DNA of 9,346 nt from Chloroflexota bacterium (GCA_021786915.1 JAJYMP010000302.1:1-9346), one strand, 5' to 3'; shown: positions 1 to 7,966, numbered from the stretch's first letter. A program made the numbers and translations. Notes: generated by a model not told the origin, from the sequence alone.

Positions 1-616
1 AGATCGCGGTCCTGACCTTGTTCGGCATGCTGGTCCTGCTCGTCCCCACGATGGTCTGGACGGTCGTGCGCGTGCCGCGCATGCGCCGCGTGGTCGAGTT
101 CCTGTGCCTGCTGCCGCTGGCCATCCCCGCGATCGTCATCGTCGTGGGCATCGCGCCGATCTACCGGTGGATGGGCCAGAACCTGGGCGGGTTCGGGGCC
201 TCGGCGCTCACCCTGGCGTTCATCGACGTGATCCTGGTGCTCCCATACTCGTATCGCGCCATCGATTCGAGCCTGCGGTCCATCGACACCGCCACCCTGT
301 CCGATGCCGCGCGCAGCCTCGGGGCCGGCTGGCCGCGCACGATCTTCTCGGTGATCGTGCCCAACATCCGCGGCGGCATCCTGTCGGCGTCGGTGCTCGC
401 GATCGCCCTTGTGCTCGGCGAGTACACCATCTCGTCGCTGCTCTCGTTCAACACGGTGCAGGTGGTGATCTACCTGCTCGGCAAGCGGAACCCGTACGTC
501 TCGGTCGCAGTGTCGCTGGCCGCCCTCGTGTTCGCCTTCGTGCTGCTGTTCGTCATCTCTCGCTTTGCACCCGGCGCCGACAGCCGCGCCCAGCGAGCCG
601 AGGAGGAGCCTGCCTG

Positions 617-617
<1 letters not shown>
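1..617 (+). CDS. ABC transporter permease, 5'-truncated
   Basis: This is the C-terminal part of an inner-membrane permease of a binding-protein-dependent ABC importer. The reading frame is open to the left edge (frame starting at base 3), so the true start lies outside. The protein is strongly hydrophobic, with membrane segments in the stretches encoded near bases 18-70, 110-160, 195-250, 365-430 and 490-560. The cytoplasmic EAA loop that docks on the ATPase is visible around bases 303-370: DAARSLGAGWPRTIF followed by a V-P. It most resembles the PotC/PhnV/ThiP-type permeases that import polyamines, phosphonates, iron or thiamine; this is family-level recognition only. The stop TGA overlaps the ATG of the ATPase gene by one base, implying translational coupling. 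A Shine-Dalgarno AGGAGGA (601-607) for the next gene sits inside its last codons. The substrate is unknown. Confidence 0.9.
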
Positions 618-1687
<1,070 letters not shown>

Positions 1688-1787
1688 GATCGCGGCGGGC
1701 TCGCCTTCGTGCTCCGCGGCCGTTCGTCCACCCATCGCCCGCGCCCCACAGCCGTTCGCCGCGTCCCAGCCTGAGGTCTCCCCCGCC

Positions 1788-3173
1788 ATGACCGCGCACC
1801 TTCCCGGCCTCCGCCAGATCACCGAGCCCGCCCGGACGATCGACGTCGTCCATGAGACCGACGTCCTGGTCGTGGGGTCGGGGCCGGGCGGCCTGGGCGC
1901 CGCGCTGGGCGCCGCGCGCGCCGGTGCCCGGACCACGCTGCTCGAGCGCTTCGGCTGCTTCGGCGGGAACATCACCGCGGTCGGCGTCGAGAGCTTCGCC
2001 TGGTACCGCCACGAGCAGACCCAGGACAGCGTGGGGATCGGCTCCGAGATCGAGGCGCGGGCGCGGGCCGAGGGCGCCAGCACCGACGAATCGCAGTCCG
2101 TCAGCCAGGCATTCGACGCCGAGCGGTTCAAGGTGGTCGCCGACAAGCTGGTCGAGGAGAACGGGATCCACCCGATGCTCCACCGCACATTCGTGGCGCC
2201 CATCCTCGAGGACGGCGTGCTTCGGGGGGTGATCACCGAGAGCAAGTCGGGCCGCGAGGCGATCCTGGCCCGGCGCGTGGTGGACGCCACGGGCGACGCC
2301 GACGTGGCGTACCGCGCCGGCGCGCCGACCCGCAAGACGCCGCGCGAGGAGATGCTCTCGGCGTCGGTCATGTTCTCGATGACCGGCGTCAACAAGCGCG
2401 CCTTCATCGACGCGATCAAGGCCGACCCGCCCAAGTACCGGGACTGGGCGGGCAACTTCGAGTGGGACATCGAGACCGACGGCAAGGAGGACGAGCTGTT
2501 CTCGCCCTTCCTGCGCAAGCCGTTTCGGAAGGCGGTCGAGGCTGGCCTCATCCCGCCGGGCCTGATCACCATGGCCGGGACGTACGGCTCGGTGCACGAC
2601 AGCGGCGACCTCACGTACCTCAACCTGATCCACATGGGCGAGGTGGACGGGACCTCGGCTGACGAGCTGTGCCGCGCCGAGATCGAGGGGCGGCGTCAGG
2701 CGATGCACGCGATCGCGGCCCTGCGCGCGTTCATGCCCGGGTGCGAGAACGCGACGCTGCGCAACTTCGGCTTGACCGTCGGGCTGCGCGACACGCGCAA
2801 GATCGACGCGGTCTACAACCTCACCGCCGATGACGTGCGCGGCGAGGCCCGCTTCGAGGACTCCATCGGCATCTTCCCCGAGTTCATCGACGGGTACGGC
2901 GTGCTGGTGCTGCCCACGACCGGGCGCTACTTCCACGTGCCGTACCGGTCGCTGGTGCCCAAGGGCGTGGGGAACCTGCTGGTGGCCGGCCGGTCGATCG
3001 GGGGCGACAAGATCAGTCACGCCGCGGTGCGCTCGATGATGTGCTGCACGGTCAGCGGGCAGGGCGCGGGCGTGGCCGCCGCGGTCTCCCTGCGCAACGA
3101 CACGGGCGTTGACTCGGTCAGCATCGGCGGGGTGCGCGCCGAGCTCGCCCGGCAGGGCGTCCGGCTGGGCTGA
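1788..3173 (+). CDS. FAD-dependent oxidoreductase (FAD_oxidored family)
   Basis: A 461-residue soluble flavoprotein. The N-terminal dinucleotide-binding fold shows DVLVVGSGPGGLGAA (G30-x-G32-x2-G35) with the ribose-binding acid E53 at the end of the second strand. It is followed by RFGCFGGN, the usual FAD-contact stretch in this family. Mid-protein VVDATGDADVAYRAG and the C-terminal FAD-binding GNLLVAGR (395-402), then MMCC (417-420) and GQGAG (424-428), match the FAD_oxidored family. That family has many poorly characterised members and some thiol- and precorrin-related relatives, so the substrate is unassigned. The ATG start has GAGGT at 1773-1777, 10 nt upstream. The gene follows the importer ATPase after 100 bp and precedes the small membrane protein by 21 bp. 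I infer, without direct proof, that it may oxidise the imported compound. It is paralogous to the flavoprotein encoded at 4024-5319 on the - strand. Confidence 0.88.
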   Translation: MTAHLPGLRQITEPARTIDVVHETDVLVVGSGPGGLGAALGAARAGARTTLLERFGCFGGNITAVGVESFAWYRHEQTQDSVGIGSEIEARARAEGASTDESQSVSQAFDAERFKVVADKLVEENGIHPMLHRTFVAPILEDGVLRGVITESKSGREAILARRVVDATGDADVAYRAGAPTRKTPREEMLSASVMFSMTGVNKRAFIDAIKADPPKYRDWAGNFEWDIETDGKEDELFSPFLRKPFRKAVEAGLIPPGLITMAGTYGSVHDSGDLTYLNLIHMGEVDGTSADELCRAEIEGRRQAMHAIAALRAFMPGCENATLRNFGLTVGLRDTRKIDAVYNLTADDVRGEARFEDSIGIFPEFIDGYGVLVLPTTGRYFHVPYRSLVPKGVGNLLVAGRSIGGDKISHAAVRSMMCCTVSGQGAGVAAAVSLRNDTGVDSVSIGGVRAELARQGVRLG

Positions 3174-3194
3174 GCGCTGGCGCCCGGAGGACAC

Positions 3195-3692
3195 GTGACT
3201 GTGGACATCGTCGCCGTCCTGTCGTCGCTGGGGAGCCTCGCGCTCCTCGGCTGGATCGTCATCGCCGTCGTCCAGCTGCGGCTGCAGTACGTCCAGCGGC
3301 GCGAGGAGATCGTCCTGCGCCTGTACGAGCCGCTGCTGTCCGAGCCGCTCACACGCGCCTACTGGCGGGTGCAGACGTGGTCGTACGCGGACCATGCCTC
3401 GTTCACGGTGGGCGCCGACATCGAGGACTGGGTGGCGTTCGACCAGGTGGCGACCTTCTACGAGACGATGGGCGTGCTGCACCACCGCGGCGTGGCGAGC
3501 CTGTCGCTGCTCGACGAGCTGCTGAGCGAGTCGATCTTCGAGGCCTGGGACCGCTGCCGGCCGATCGTCATCGGCGAGCGGGAGCGGAGCCGGACGCCGC
3601 AGAAGTACGCGGCGTTCGAGCGGCTCGTCGGGCTGCTCGAGGGGCACCTTGCATCGCGCGGCGTCGCGCGCCCGGGGCCGAAGGCGAGCTGA
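3195..3692 (+). CDS. Small membrane-anchored protein, DUF4760-like
   Basis: A 165-residue protein of unknown function. An N-terminal hydrophobic segment (about residues 5-27, SSLGSLALLGWIVIAVVQL) should be a single membrane anchor. A cytoplasmic-looking helical domain rich in Glu, Arg, Trp and Leu follows: REEIVLRLYEPLLSEPLTRAYW, then a central DQVATFYETMGVLHHRG stretch. This arrangement of one anchor plus a helical domain with a D-x-VA-x-FYE-x-G-like motif resembles DUF4760 proteins, but I cannot run a profile search. GGAGG at 3186-3190 precedes the GTG at 3195 by only 4 nt and an in-frame GTG at 3201 by 10 nt, so the start could be two codons later. The 21-nt gap from the flavoprotein gene suggests one transcript. 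Confidence 0.72.
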   Translation: MTVDIVAVLSSLGSLALLGWIVIAVVQLRLQYVQRREEIVLRLYEPLLSEPLTRAYWRVQTWSYADHASFTVGADIEDWVAFDQVATFYETMGVLHHRGVASLSLLDELLSESIFEAWDRCRPIVIGERERSRTPQKYAAFERLVGLLEGHLASRGVARPGPKAS

Positions 3693-3714
3693 CACCCGCT
3701 CCGGGGCGTCCCGT

Positions 3715-3758
3715 GGCGGAGTCCGCCGAGGTGCCCGCGAGGAGCGCCGGCGCGCGCC
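3715..3758. other. GC-rich palindromes after the + strand gene cluster
   Basis: Between the stop at 3692 and the repeat core lie short perfect palindromes. GGCGGA and TCCGCC (3715-3720 and 3722-3727) are separated by one base and could fold as a 5-bp stem with a 3-nt loop. GCGCCGGCGC (3744-3753) overlaps GGCGCGCGCC (3749-3758). No U-tract follows, so an intrinsic terminator for the + strand operon is not supported. At this base composition short palindromes are expected by chance. Confidence 0.3.
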
Positions 3759-3926
3759 GCGTGCGCCGCGTGCACCGCGTGCTTGAACCGCCCAGCGAGC
3801 GAGATGAGCCCTGGCGCGTTGCAGCGGCTCGGCGGGCGAGCGAGCCGACGCCCGGACGGGCCAGGCGCCTCGCCACGCGAGCGGCGCGAACCCCCGGCGC
3901 GTCCGCACACTCGCCCTGCGAGCGAG
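3751..3926 (-). repeat. 176-bp intergenic repeat core, copy A
   Basis: This segment recurs in direct orientation at 5446-5621 with a constant offset of 1695. There are three differences in 176 positions: G/A at 3765, T/C at 3771 and A/G at 3798, all transitions with no gaps. It begins with three 9-bp units of GCCGCGTGC type (3756-3782). It contains potential hairpins: CGGCTCG/CGAGCCG (3825-3831 with 3841-3847, 9-nt loop), GCCC/GGGC (3850-3861) and GCGCC-TCGC with GCGA-GGCGC (3865-3887, 2-nt bulge). It runs into a tandem array at its right end. I list it as - strand because both copies follow a - strand stop codon. Long frames through it on both strands lack start signals and look like GC-driven artefacts. 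I do not recognise the family. Confidence 0.9.
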
Positions 3927-3979
3927 GAGAGGGGCGGGCGAGCGAGGAGAGGGGCGGGCGAGCGAGGAGAGGGGCGGGC
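3920..3979 (-). repeat. Tandem array A: three exact 20-bp units
   Basis: Three exact head-to-tail copies of GAGCGAGGAGAGGGGCGGGC lie at 3920-3939, 3940-3959 and 3960-3979, directly abutting repeat core A with a 7-bp overlap. The + strand is purine/G-rich. The - strand, which would be the RNA sequence downstream of the flavoprotein gene, has no A and is C- and U-rich with 3 G per 20. The same 20-bp type, with one base changed, occurs twice inside array B. Confidence 0.95.
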
Positions 3980-4007
3980 GGAGGGCCTTCGCGACCCTTT
4001 GCCCGCC
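3973..4007 (-). terminator. Hairpin after the - strand flavoprotein gene, possible terminator
   Basis: Read on the - strand, 16 nt after the stop codon, GGCGGGC (4007-4001) pairs with GCCCGCC (3979-3973). Inside it AGGG (3998-3995) pairs with CCCT (3985-3982), leaving a 2x2 internal loop and a 9-nt apical loop. No run of U follows; a C/U-rich tract formed by the tandem array does. It could act as an intrinsic-like terminator, an RNA 3' end stabiliser, or the upstream part of a Rho-dependent terminator. The right arm of the stem is itself part of the last 20-bp unit. Confidence 0.45.
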
Positions 4008-4023
4008 TCACACCTCCTGTGGA

Positions 4024-5319
4024 CTAGGCGCCTGGCGCCGCTCCGGGTGCAATTGCGCCGTGTTCGATCGTCAACGCAATCACGTCGGCCGTGGGCACGT
4101 CGCGGGAGGCCACCCCGCGCTGCACGGCGAGCGCCGCGGCCGCGCCCATCGCCTGGCCCATCGCCATGCACGTGCACTGCGCCCGGATGCCCGCGAACGC
4201 GATTCGACTGGCCGACACGTTCCGTCCCGCCACCGTGATCCGCCGCGAACCCTTCGGGATCAACGCCCGGAAGGGGACAGTCGGGGTCGCCTCCGGCTCA
4301 TCGATGAACGAGACTTCGCAGCCGATGGCCTGGCTGTGGAGGTCGATGTAGTTGAAGGCGTTGCAGACGGCGTCCTCGAACCGCGTGGCCTTGACGAAGT
4401 CGTCCTTGACCACCGTGTACTCGCCGACCGTGTGGTACGTCTCCCGGGCGAGCGCGAACGGGGCCATGTAGCGGAGCGACGCGCGCTCCGCGCCTGGGAT
4501 CTGCTCGCGCACGAAGCGGAACATGCGCAGCATGCGCTCGCGACCCTCGATGTTCGCCCGGGTCTGGCCGTCGGCGTCGGAGGTATCGGCGTCGTAGACG
4601 TGCGTCGCGTTGTGGCCGCCGTGGCGCAGGTAGTACACGAAGGGCTCCATATTCGCGTAAGCCCAGTCGCCCTTGTCGAGCATGCCGTCGGCCATCGCCT
4701 CCTCGTAGATCGCCTGGACCTCGTCCCTCCAGACCTGCTCGTACTCGATCCCGCCGATCTGATACTGCAGTGTCCCGGGCTGGCGCACCCTCGAGCGAAG
4801 CGTCTTGAGGCCGAGGATCCGGACGAGATCCGAATCGCCCGATGCGTCGATCAGCTCGCGACAGCGCGTCACCCGCCGGATGCCGCGGCCCAGCGACACC
4901 ACCTCCCACCAGTCGCCGTCGGCGAGAACCTCGCTCACGAACTCGTGGTAGTGGAGGACGACCCCCGCGTCCGCCGCCGTCGCCTCGGCCAGCGCCGCGT
5001 AGACCGGGACGTTGATGTACGAGTAGTAGCCGGGGGTCTCGACCGGCCGCCGACGTCGGTAGTCGGGAACGGGCAGTCCTTCGATCTCCTTGGATTTCGT
5101 GAACAGCTCCCACGGGATGCCCTGGACGACGGGACCGGTCCTCGTGAAGAAGTGGTTCGGCATCCAGACGCCGCCTGCGGTCATGGTCCCGCCGAGCATC
5201 GATCCGGCCTCGATGACCGATGTCTTGACGCCGGCACGCGCCGCCTGGATTGCTGCGATGTGCCCGGCCGTGCCTCCGCCCGCGACCAGCACGTCGACCT
5301 TCTCGGCGATCTGCTTCAT
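4024..5319 (-). CDS. FAD-dependent oxidoreductase (FAD_oxidored family), second paralogue
   Basis: A 431-residue flavoprotein. The Rossmann fold starts at residue 8: VDVLVAGGGTAGHIAA (G14-x-G16-x2-G19) with E37 as ribose-binding acid, then LGGTMTAGG. Further on are LIDASGDSDLV, the GEYTV-x6-F stretch of this family, and the C-terminal ITVAGR (361-366) followed by CTCMAMGQAMG (382-392), which is close to the canonical family ending. The start ATG (5319-5317) is chosen because the fold begins eight residues later; the frame stays open upstream without another plausible start. No good Shine-Dalgarno precedes it, and a weak -10-like CACAAT ends 7 nt before the ATG, so a leaderless transcript is possible. 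The gene stands alone between the two direct repeat copies and converges on the + strand cluster that encodes its paralogue. Substrate unknown. Confidence 0.87.
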   Translation of the reverse strand: MKQIAEKVDVLVAGGGTAGHIAAIQAARAGVKTSVIEAGSMLGGTMTAGGVWMPNHFFTRTGPVVQGIPWELFTKSKEIEGLPVPDYRRRRPVETPGYYSYINVPVYAALAEATAADAGVVLHYHEFVSEVLADGDWWEVVSLGRGIRRVTRCRELIDASGDSDLVRILGLKTLRSRVRQPGTLQYQIGGIEYEQVWRDEVQAIYEEAMADGMLDKGDWAYANMEPFVYYLRHGGHNATHVYDADTSDADGQTRANIEGRERMLRMFRFVREQIPGAERASLRYMAPFALARETYHTVGEYTVVKDDFVKATRFEDAVCNAFNYIDLHSQAIGCEVSFIDEPEATPTVPFRALIPKGSRRITVAGRNVSASRIAFAGIRAQCTCMAMGQAMGAAAALAVQRGVASRDVPTADVIALTIEHGAIAPGAAPGA

Positions 5320-5445
5320 GTCGTCGATTGTGGCAGCCGCCGACGGGCGTCGTGACCAACGGGCGTGTAGGGCCAACGCCCCTCGCCCCGCGCTCAAGGC
5401 GCTCAACGGCGGGACGACGTGGTCCGCCAACGACCGAGAGGATCA
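5320..5445 (-). other. Upstream region of the - strand flavoprotein gene
   Basis: These 126 bp separate the flavoprotein start from repeat core B and must hold its promoter if it is not read through from sufS. On the - strand CACAAT (5332-5327) is a weak -10 candidate and TTGGTC lies about 21 bp upstream of it, too far for a standard spacer. No convincing promoter, operator or riboswitch is visible. Confidence 0.3.
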
Positions 5446-5621
5446 CGCGCGCCGCGTGCACCGCGCGCACCGCGTGCTTGAACCGCCCAGCGGGCGAGAT
5501 GAGCCCTGGCGCGTTGCAGCGGCTCGGCGGGCGAGCGAGCCGACGCCCGGACGGGCCAGGCGCCTCGCCACGCGAGCGGCGCGAACCCCCGGCGCGTCCG
5601 CACACTCGCCCTGCGAGCGAG
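5446..5621 (-). repeat. 176-bp intergenic repeat core, copy B
   Basis: Second copy of the core, 173/176 identical to 3751-3926 and in the same orientation. It holds the same potential hairpins (5520-5526 with 5536-5542, 5545-5556, and 5560-5582) and the same 9-bp unit start (5451-5477). Identity stops sharply on the left, where flanking bases differ completely, and on the right, where the tandem unit type changes from 20 to 22 bp. None of the three differences falls in a listed hairpin arm; two lie in the 9-bp units and one in a single-stranded stretch. Confidence 0.92.
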
Positions 5622-5790
5622 CGGCGGGGCAGGGGCGGGCGAGCGGCGGGGCAGGGGCGGGCGAGCGGCGGGGCAGGGGCGGGCGAGCGGCGGGGCAGGG
5701 GCGGGCGAGCGGCGGGGCAGGGGCGGGCGGGCGAGGAGAGGGGCGGGCGGGCGAGGAGAGGGGCGGGCGAGCGGCGGGGCACGGGCGGGC
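5619..5790 (-). repeat. Tandem array B: eight units of two interchanging types
   Basis: Five exact 22-bp units lie at 5619-5728, each starting GAGCGGCGGGG and ending GGGCGGGC. Then come two exact 20-bp units (5729-5748 and 5749-5768), which are the array A unit with A replaced by G at position 2, and one more 22-bp unit with a single substitution (5769-5790). Both unit types share the ending GGGGCGGGC. Runs of three or four G recur throughout on the + strand, giving potential G-quadruplex motifs. The - strand is correspondingly C-rich. The array begins 21 nt after the sufS stop codon. Confidence 0.95.
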
Positions 5791-5794
5791 GGCC

Positions 5795-5806
5795 CGCAGC
5801 GCTGCG
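5795..5806. other. 12-bp perfect palindrome after sufS
   Basis: CGCAGCGCTGCG is a perfect palindrome placed 5 nt after the sufS stop on the - strand, between the gene and tandem array B. It has no loop and no U-tract, so it is not a standard terminator. It could be a protein-binding dyad, or chance at this GC content. Confidence 0.35.
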
Positions 5807-5811
5807 CCGAA

Positions 5812-7074
5812 CTACCCCTCGCCGCCGAACAGCTTCTGGACCTCGCGCAGCCCGGCCACCAGCGCGTCAATGTCGGCGGTCGTCGTGAACACGCTGAACG
5901 AGGCTCGGGCGGTCGCCGAAATGTCGAGCCGCTCGTGGAGGGGCATCGTGCAGTGGTGGCCGGCGCGGATGGCGATGCCGAAGCGGTCGAGCACCTGCGC
6001 CACGTCGTGCGGGTGGATCCCCGGCAGGTTGAACGCCACCACGCCGCCGCGCTGCTCCGCGGACGGCCCGTACAGCTCGATCCCCGGCACCTCGCGCGGG
6101 AGCACGTCGAGCGCGTACGCCGTCAGCTCCCCCTCGTGGGCGCGGATCCGGTCCATCCCCAGCGCGCGCAGGTAGTCGGCCGCCTCGCCGAGGCCGATCG
6201 CCGCCGAGATGTCGGGCGTCCCCGCCTCGAACTTCCACGGGATGTCGTTCCAGTCCGAGCGCCGCAGGTGGACCTCGCGGATCATGTCGCCGCCGCCCAT
6301 GAACGGGGGCATCGCCTCGAGCAGCGACCGCCGGCCCCACAGCACGCCGGAGCCCGTGGGTGCCATCGCCTTGTGCCCGCTGAACGCGTAGAAGTCGCAG
6401 CCGATGGCCTCGACGTCCACGGGCATGTGCGGCACGGCCTGCGCGCCGTCGATCGCGACCAGCGCGCCAGCCTCGTGGGCCCTGCGGGTCATCTCCTCGA
6501 CCGGGTTGATCGTGCCCAGCATGTTCGAAACGTGGGTCAGCGACACCAGCTTGGGCTTGAGGCGCAGCAGCACCTCGTAGACGTCCTGGCGGAGCAGCCC
6601 GTCGTCGGTGATCGGGATGAACTCGAGGTCCGCGTCCTTCTCCTGGGCGAGGATCTGCCAGGGGACCAGGTTCGCGTGGTGCTCCATCTCGGTGAGCACG
6701 ATCACGTCGCCCCGCTCGATGTGGCGGCGGCCCCACGAGTACGCGATCAGGTTCAGCGACTCGGTGGCGTTGCGCGTCCAGATGATCTCGTGCGCGTCGG
6801 ACACGCCGATCAGCCGGGCGACCTTCACGCGGGCGCCCTCGTACGCGGCCGTCGCCCGCTCCGACAGCGCGTAGATCCCGCGATGGACGTTCGCGTTGTC
6901 GTGGCGGTAGTAGTCGTCCATCGCCGCGATGACGGGCGTGGGCTTCTGCGACGTCGCCGCCGAGTCGAGGTAGACGAGGCGGTGCCCGTGCACCTCCTGG
7001 TCGAGGATCGGGAAGTCGGCCCGGAGCGCGGCCGGGTCCAGGGGAGTGGCGGCCGGGCGCGTCTCGGTGGTCAT
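5812..7074 (-). CDS. sufS: Cysteine desulfurase SufS
   Basis: A 420-residue PLP enzyme of the SufS/CsdA class, which takes sulfur from L-cysteine as an enzyme persulfide and delivers it to the Suf Fe-S assembly machinery in the cytosol. Visible features are LDSAATSQKP (36-45), NVHRGIYALS (62-71), TRNATESLN (100-108), EMEHHANLVPWQ (129-140) with PLP-stacking His133, DGAQAVPH (209-216), the PLP lysine K235 in FSGHKAMAPTG, and the persulfide cysteine C375 in RAGHHCTMPLH. Length is normal. The ATG at 7074-7072 has an AGGGAG ribosome site overlapping the sufC stop codon, with a 10-nt intergenic gap, so translation is probably coupled to sufC. The open frame running further upstream only shadows sufC. 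A partner sulfur acceptor (SufU or SufE) is not found downstream, where repeat copy B begins. Confidence 0.96.
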   Translation of the reverse strand: MTTETRPAATPLDPAALRADFPILDQEVHGHRLVYLDSAATSQKPTPVIAAMDDYYRHDNANVHRGIYALSERATAAYEGARVKVARLIGVSDAHEIIWTRNATESLNLIAYSWGRRHIERGDVIVLTEMEHHANLVPWQILAQEKDADLEFIPITDDGLLRQDVYEVLLRLKPKLVSLTHVSNMLGTINPVEEMTRRAHEAGALVAIDGAQAVPHMPVDVEAIGCDFYAFSGHKAMAPTGSGVLWGRRSLLEAMPPFMGGGDMIREVHLRRSDWNDIPWKFEAGTPDISAAIGLGEAADYLRALGMDRIRAHEGELTAYALDVLPREVPGIELYGPSAEQRGGVVAFNLPGIHPHDVAQVLDRFGIAIRAGHHCTMPLHERLDISATARASFSVFTTTADIDALVAGLREVQKLFGGEG

Positions 7075-7084
7075 CGTGGCTCCC

Positions 7085-7966
7085 TCACCGGCCCGCGCCG
7101 GCGGCCTCGGGCTCCTGCGGGACCTTGAGGTCCTCGTCGTTGCCCACGGCGTCGAGCCCGTTCTCGCGGAGGATCGGGCCGTAGCCCTCCTCCTCGAGCC
7201 GAAGCGCCAGGTCCTTGCCGCCGCTGGTGACGATGCGGCCGGCGGCCAGCACGTGGACCACGTCCGGCGTGATGTAGTTGAGCAGGCGCTGGTAGTGGGT
7301 GATGAGCAGCACGCCCATGTTCGGGTTGAGCTGGGCGTTGACGCCCTCGGCGACGATGCGGAGCGCGTCGATGTCGAGCCCCGAATCCGTCTCGTCGAGG
7401 ATCGCGAACTCCGGCTCCAGCATCGCCATCTGGAGCATCTCGAGCCGCTTCTTCTCGCCGCCCGAGAACCCCTCATTGACGTAGCGCGCCGCGAAGCCGT
7501 CGTCCATCTTGAGCAGCGCCATCTTGGCGCGCATCCGCTTGCGGAACTCGAGCATCGTCACGCCGCCCTTGATGGCGTCGGTGGGGTCGATGTCGGGGTT
7601 CTTGTCGATGCCCTGGAGCTTGGCGTTGAGGGCCGAGCGGATGAAGCTCGCGACGCTCAGGCCGGGAATGGCGGTGGGGTACTGGAACGCCAGGAACAGC
7701 CCGAGCCGAGCGCGCTTGTCGGCCGACAGGCTCAGCAGGTTGTAGCCCTTCCAGGTGACCTCGCCGCCCTTGATGACGTACGCGGGATGGCCCATCAGCG
7801 CGTAGGAGAGGGTGGTCTTGCCCGAGCCGTTGGGGCCCATGATCGCGTGGGTCTCGCCCTTGCGGATCGTCAGGTTGATCCCCTGGAGGATCTCATGCTC
7901 CGGCTTGGCAGCCGGGGCGACCCGGAGGTCCCGGATGACGATCTCGCGGTCGGTCGCGTCGGTCAC
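7085..7966 (-). CDS. sufC: Fe-S assembly ATPase SufC
   Basis: A 293-residue ABC-type ATPase, normally the energising subunit of the SufBCD scaffold that builds Fe-S clusters. Motifs are Walker A GPNGSGKTT (44-52), Q-loop Q95 in FLAFQYP, signature SGGEKKR (168-174), Walker B AILDE (188-192), D-loop SGLD (195-198) and switch His224 in LLITHYQRLLNYI. The SGGEKKR signature and the ETDSGLD stretch are diagnostic of SufC against transport ATPases. It is roughly 30-40 residues longer than usual, mainly from a short N-terminal lead and an acidic, Pro/Ala-rich C-terminal tail (about 265-293). The start is GTG (7966-7964) with AGGAGC at 7981-7976, 9 nt upstream. It lies 72 bp after the Rrf2-type regulator and 10 nt before sufS. 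Its usual partners SufB and SufD are absent from this window. Confidence 0.95.
   Translation of the reverse strand: MTDATDREIVIRDLRVAPAAKPEHEILQGINLTIRKGETHAIMGPNGSGKTTLSYALMGHPAYVIKGGEVTWKGYNLLSLSADKRARLGLFLAFQYPTAIPGLSVASFIRSALNAKLQGIDKNPDIDPTDAIKGGVTMLEFRKRMRAKMALLKMDDGFAARYVNEGFSGGEKKRLEMLQMAMLEPEFAILDETDSGLDIDALRIVAEGVNAQLNPNMGVLLITHYQRLLNYITPDVVHVLAAGRIVTSGGKDLALRLEEEGYGPILRENGLDAVGNDEDLKVPQEPEAAGAGR

Noticed and set aside
4298..5782. 494-codon - strand frame through tandem array B and the flavoprotein gene
   Set aside because: Its N-terminal part translates the tandem repeat into Pro/Arg/Leu repeats and the rest is a shifted frame of the flavoprotein gene; no start signal.
5619..5790. 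CRISPR array
   Set aside because: The 20/22-bp units are contiguous with no spacers between them, and no cas gene is present.
3751..5790. Composite transposon or insertion sequence around the flavoprotein gene
   Set aside because: No transposase or integrase, no terminal inverted repeats and no target-site duplication could be found; only direct repeats are seen.
5403..5870. Small protein encoded by the repeat core and array
   Set aside because: Open frames exist on both strands through both copies because the sequence lacks stop-rich AT, but none has a ribosome site, and the shared frame breaks where the unit type changes from 20 to 22 bp.
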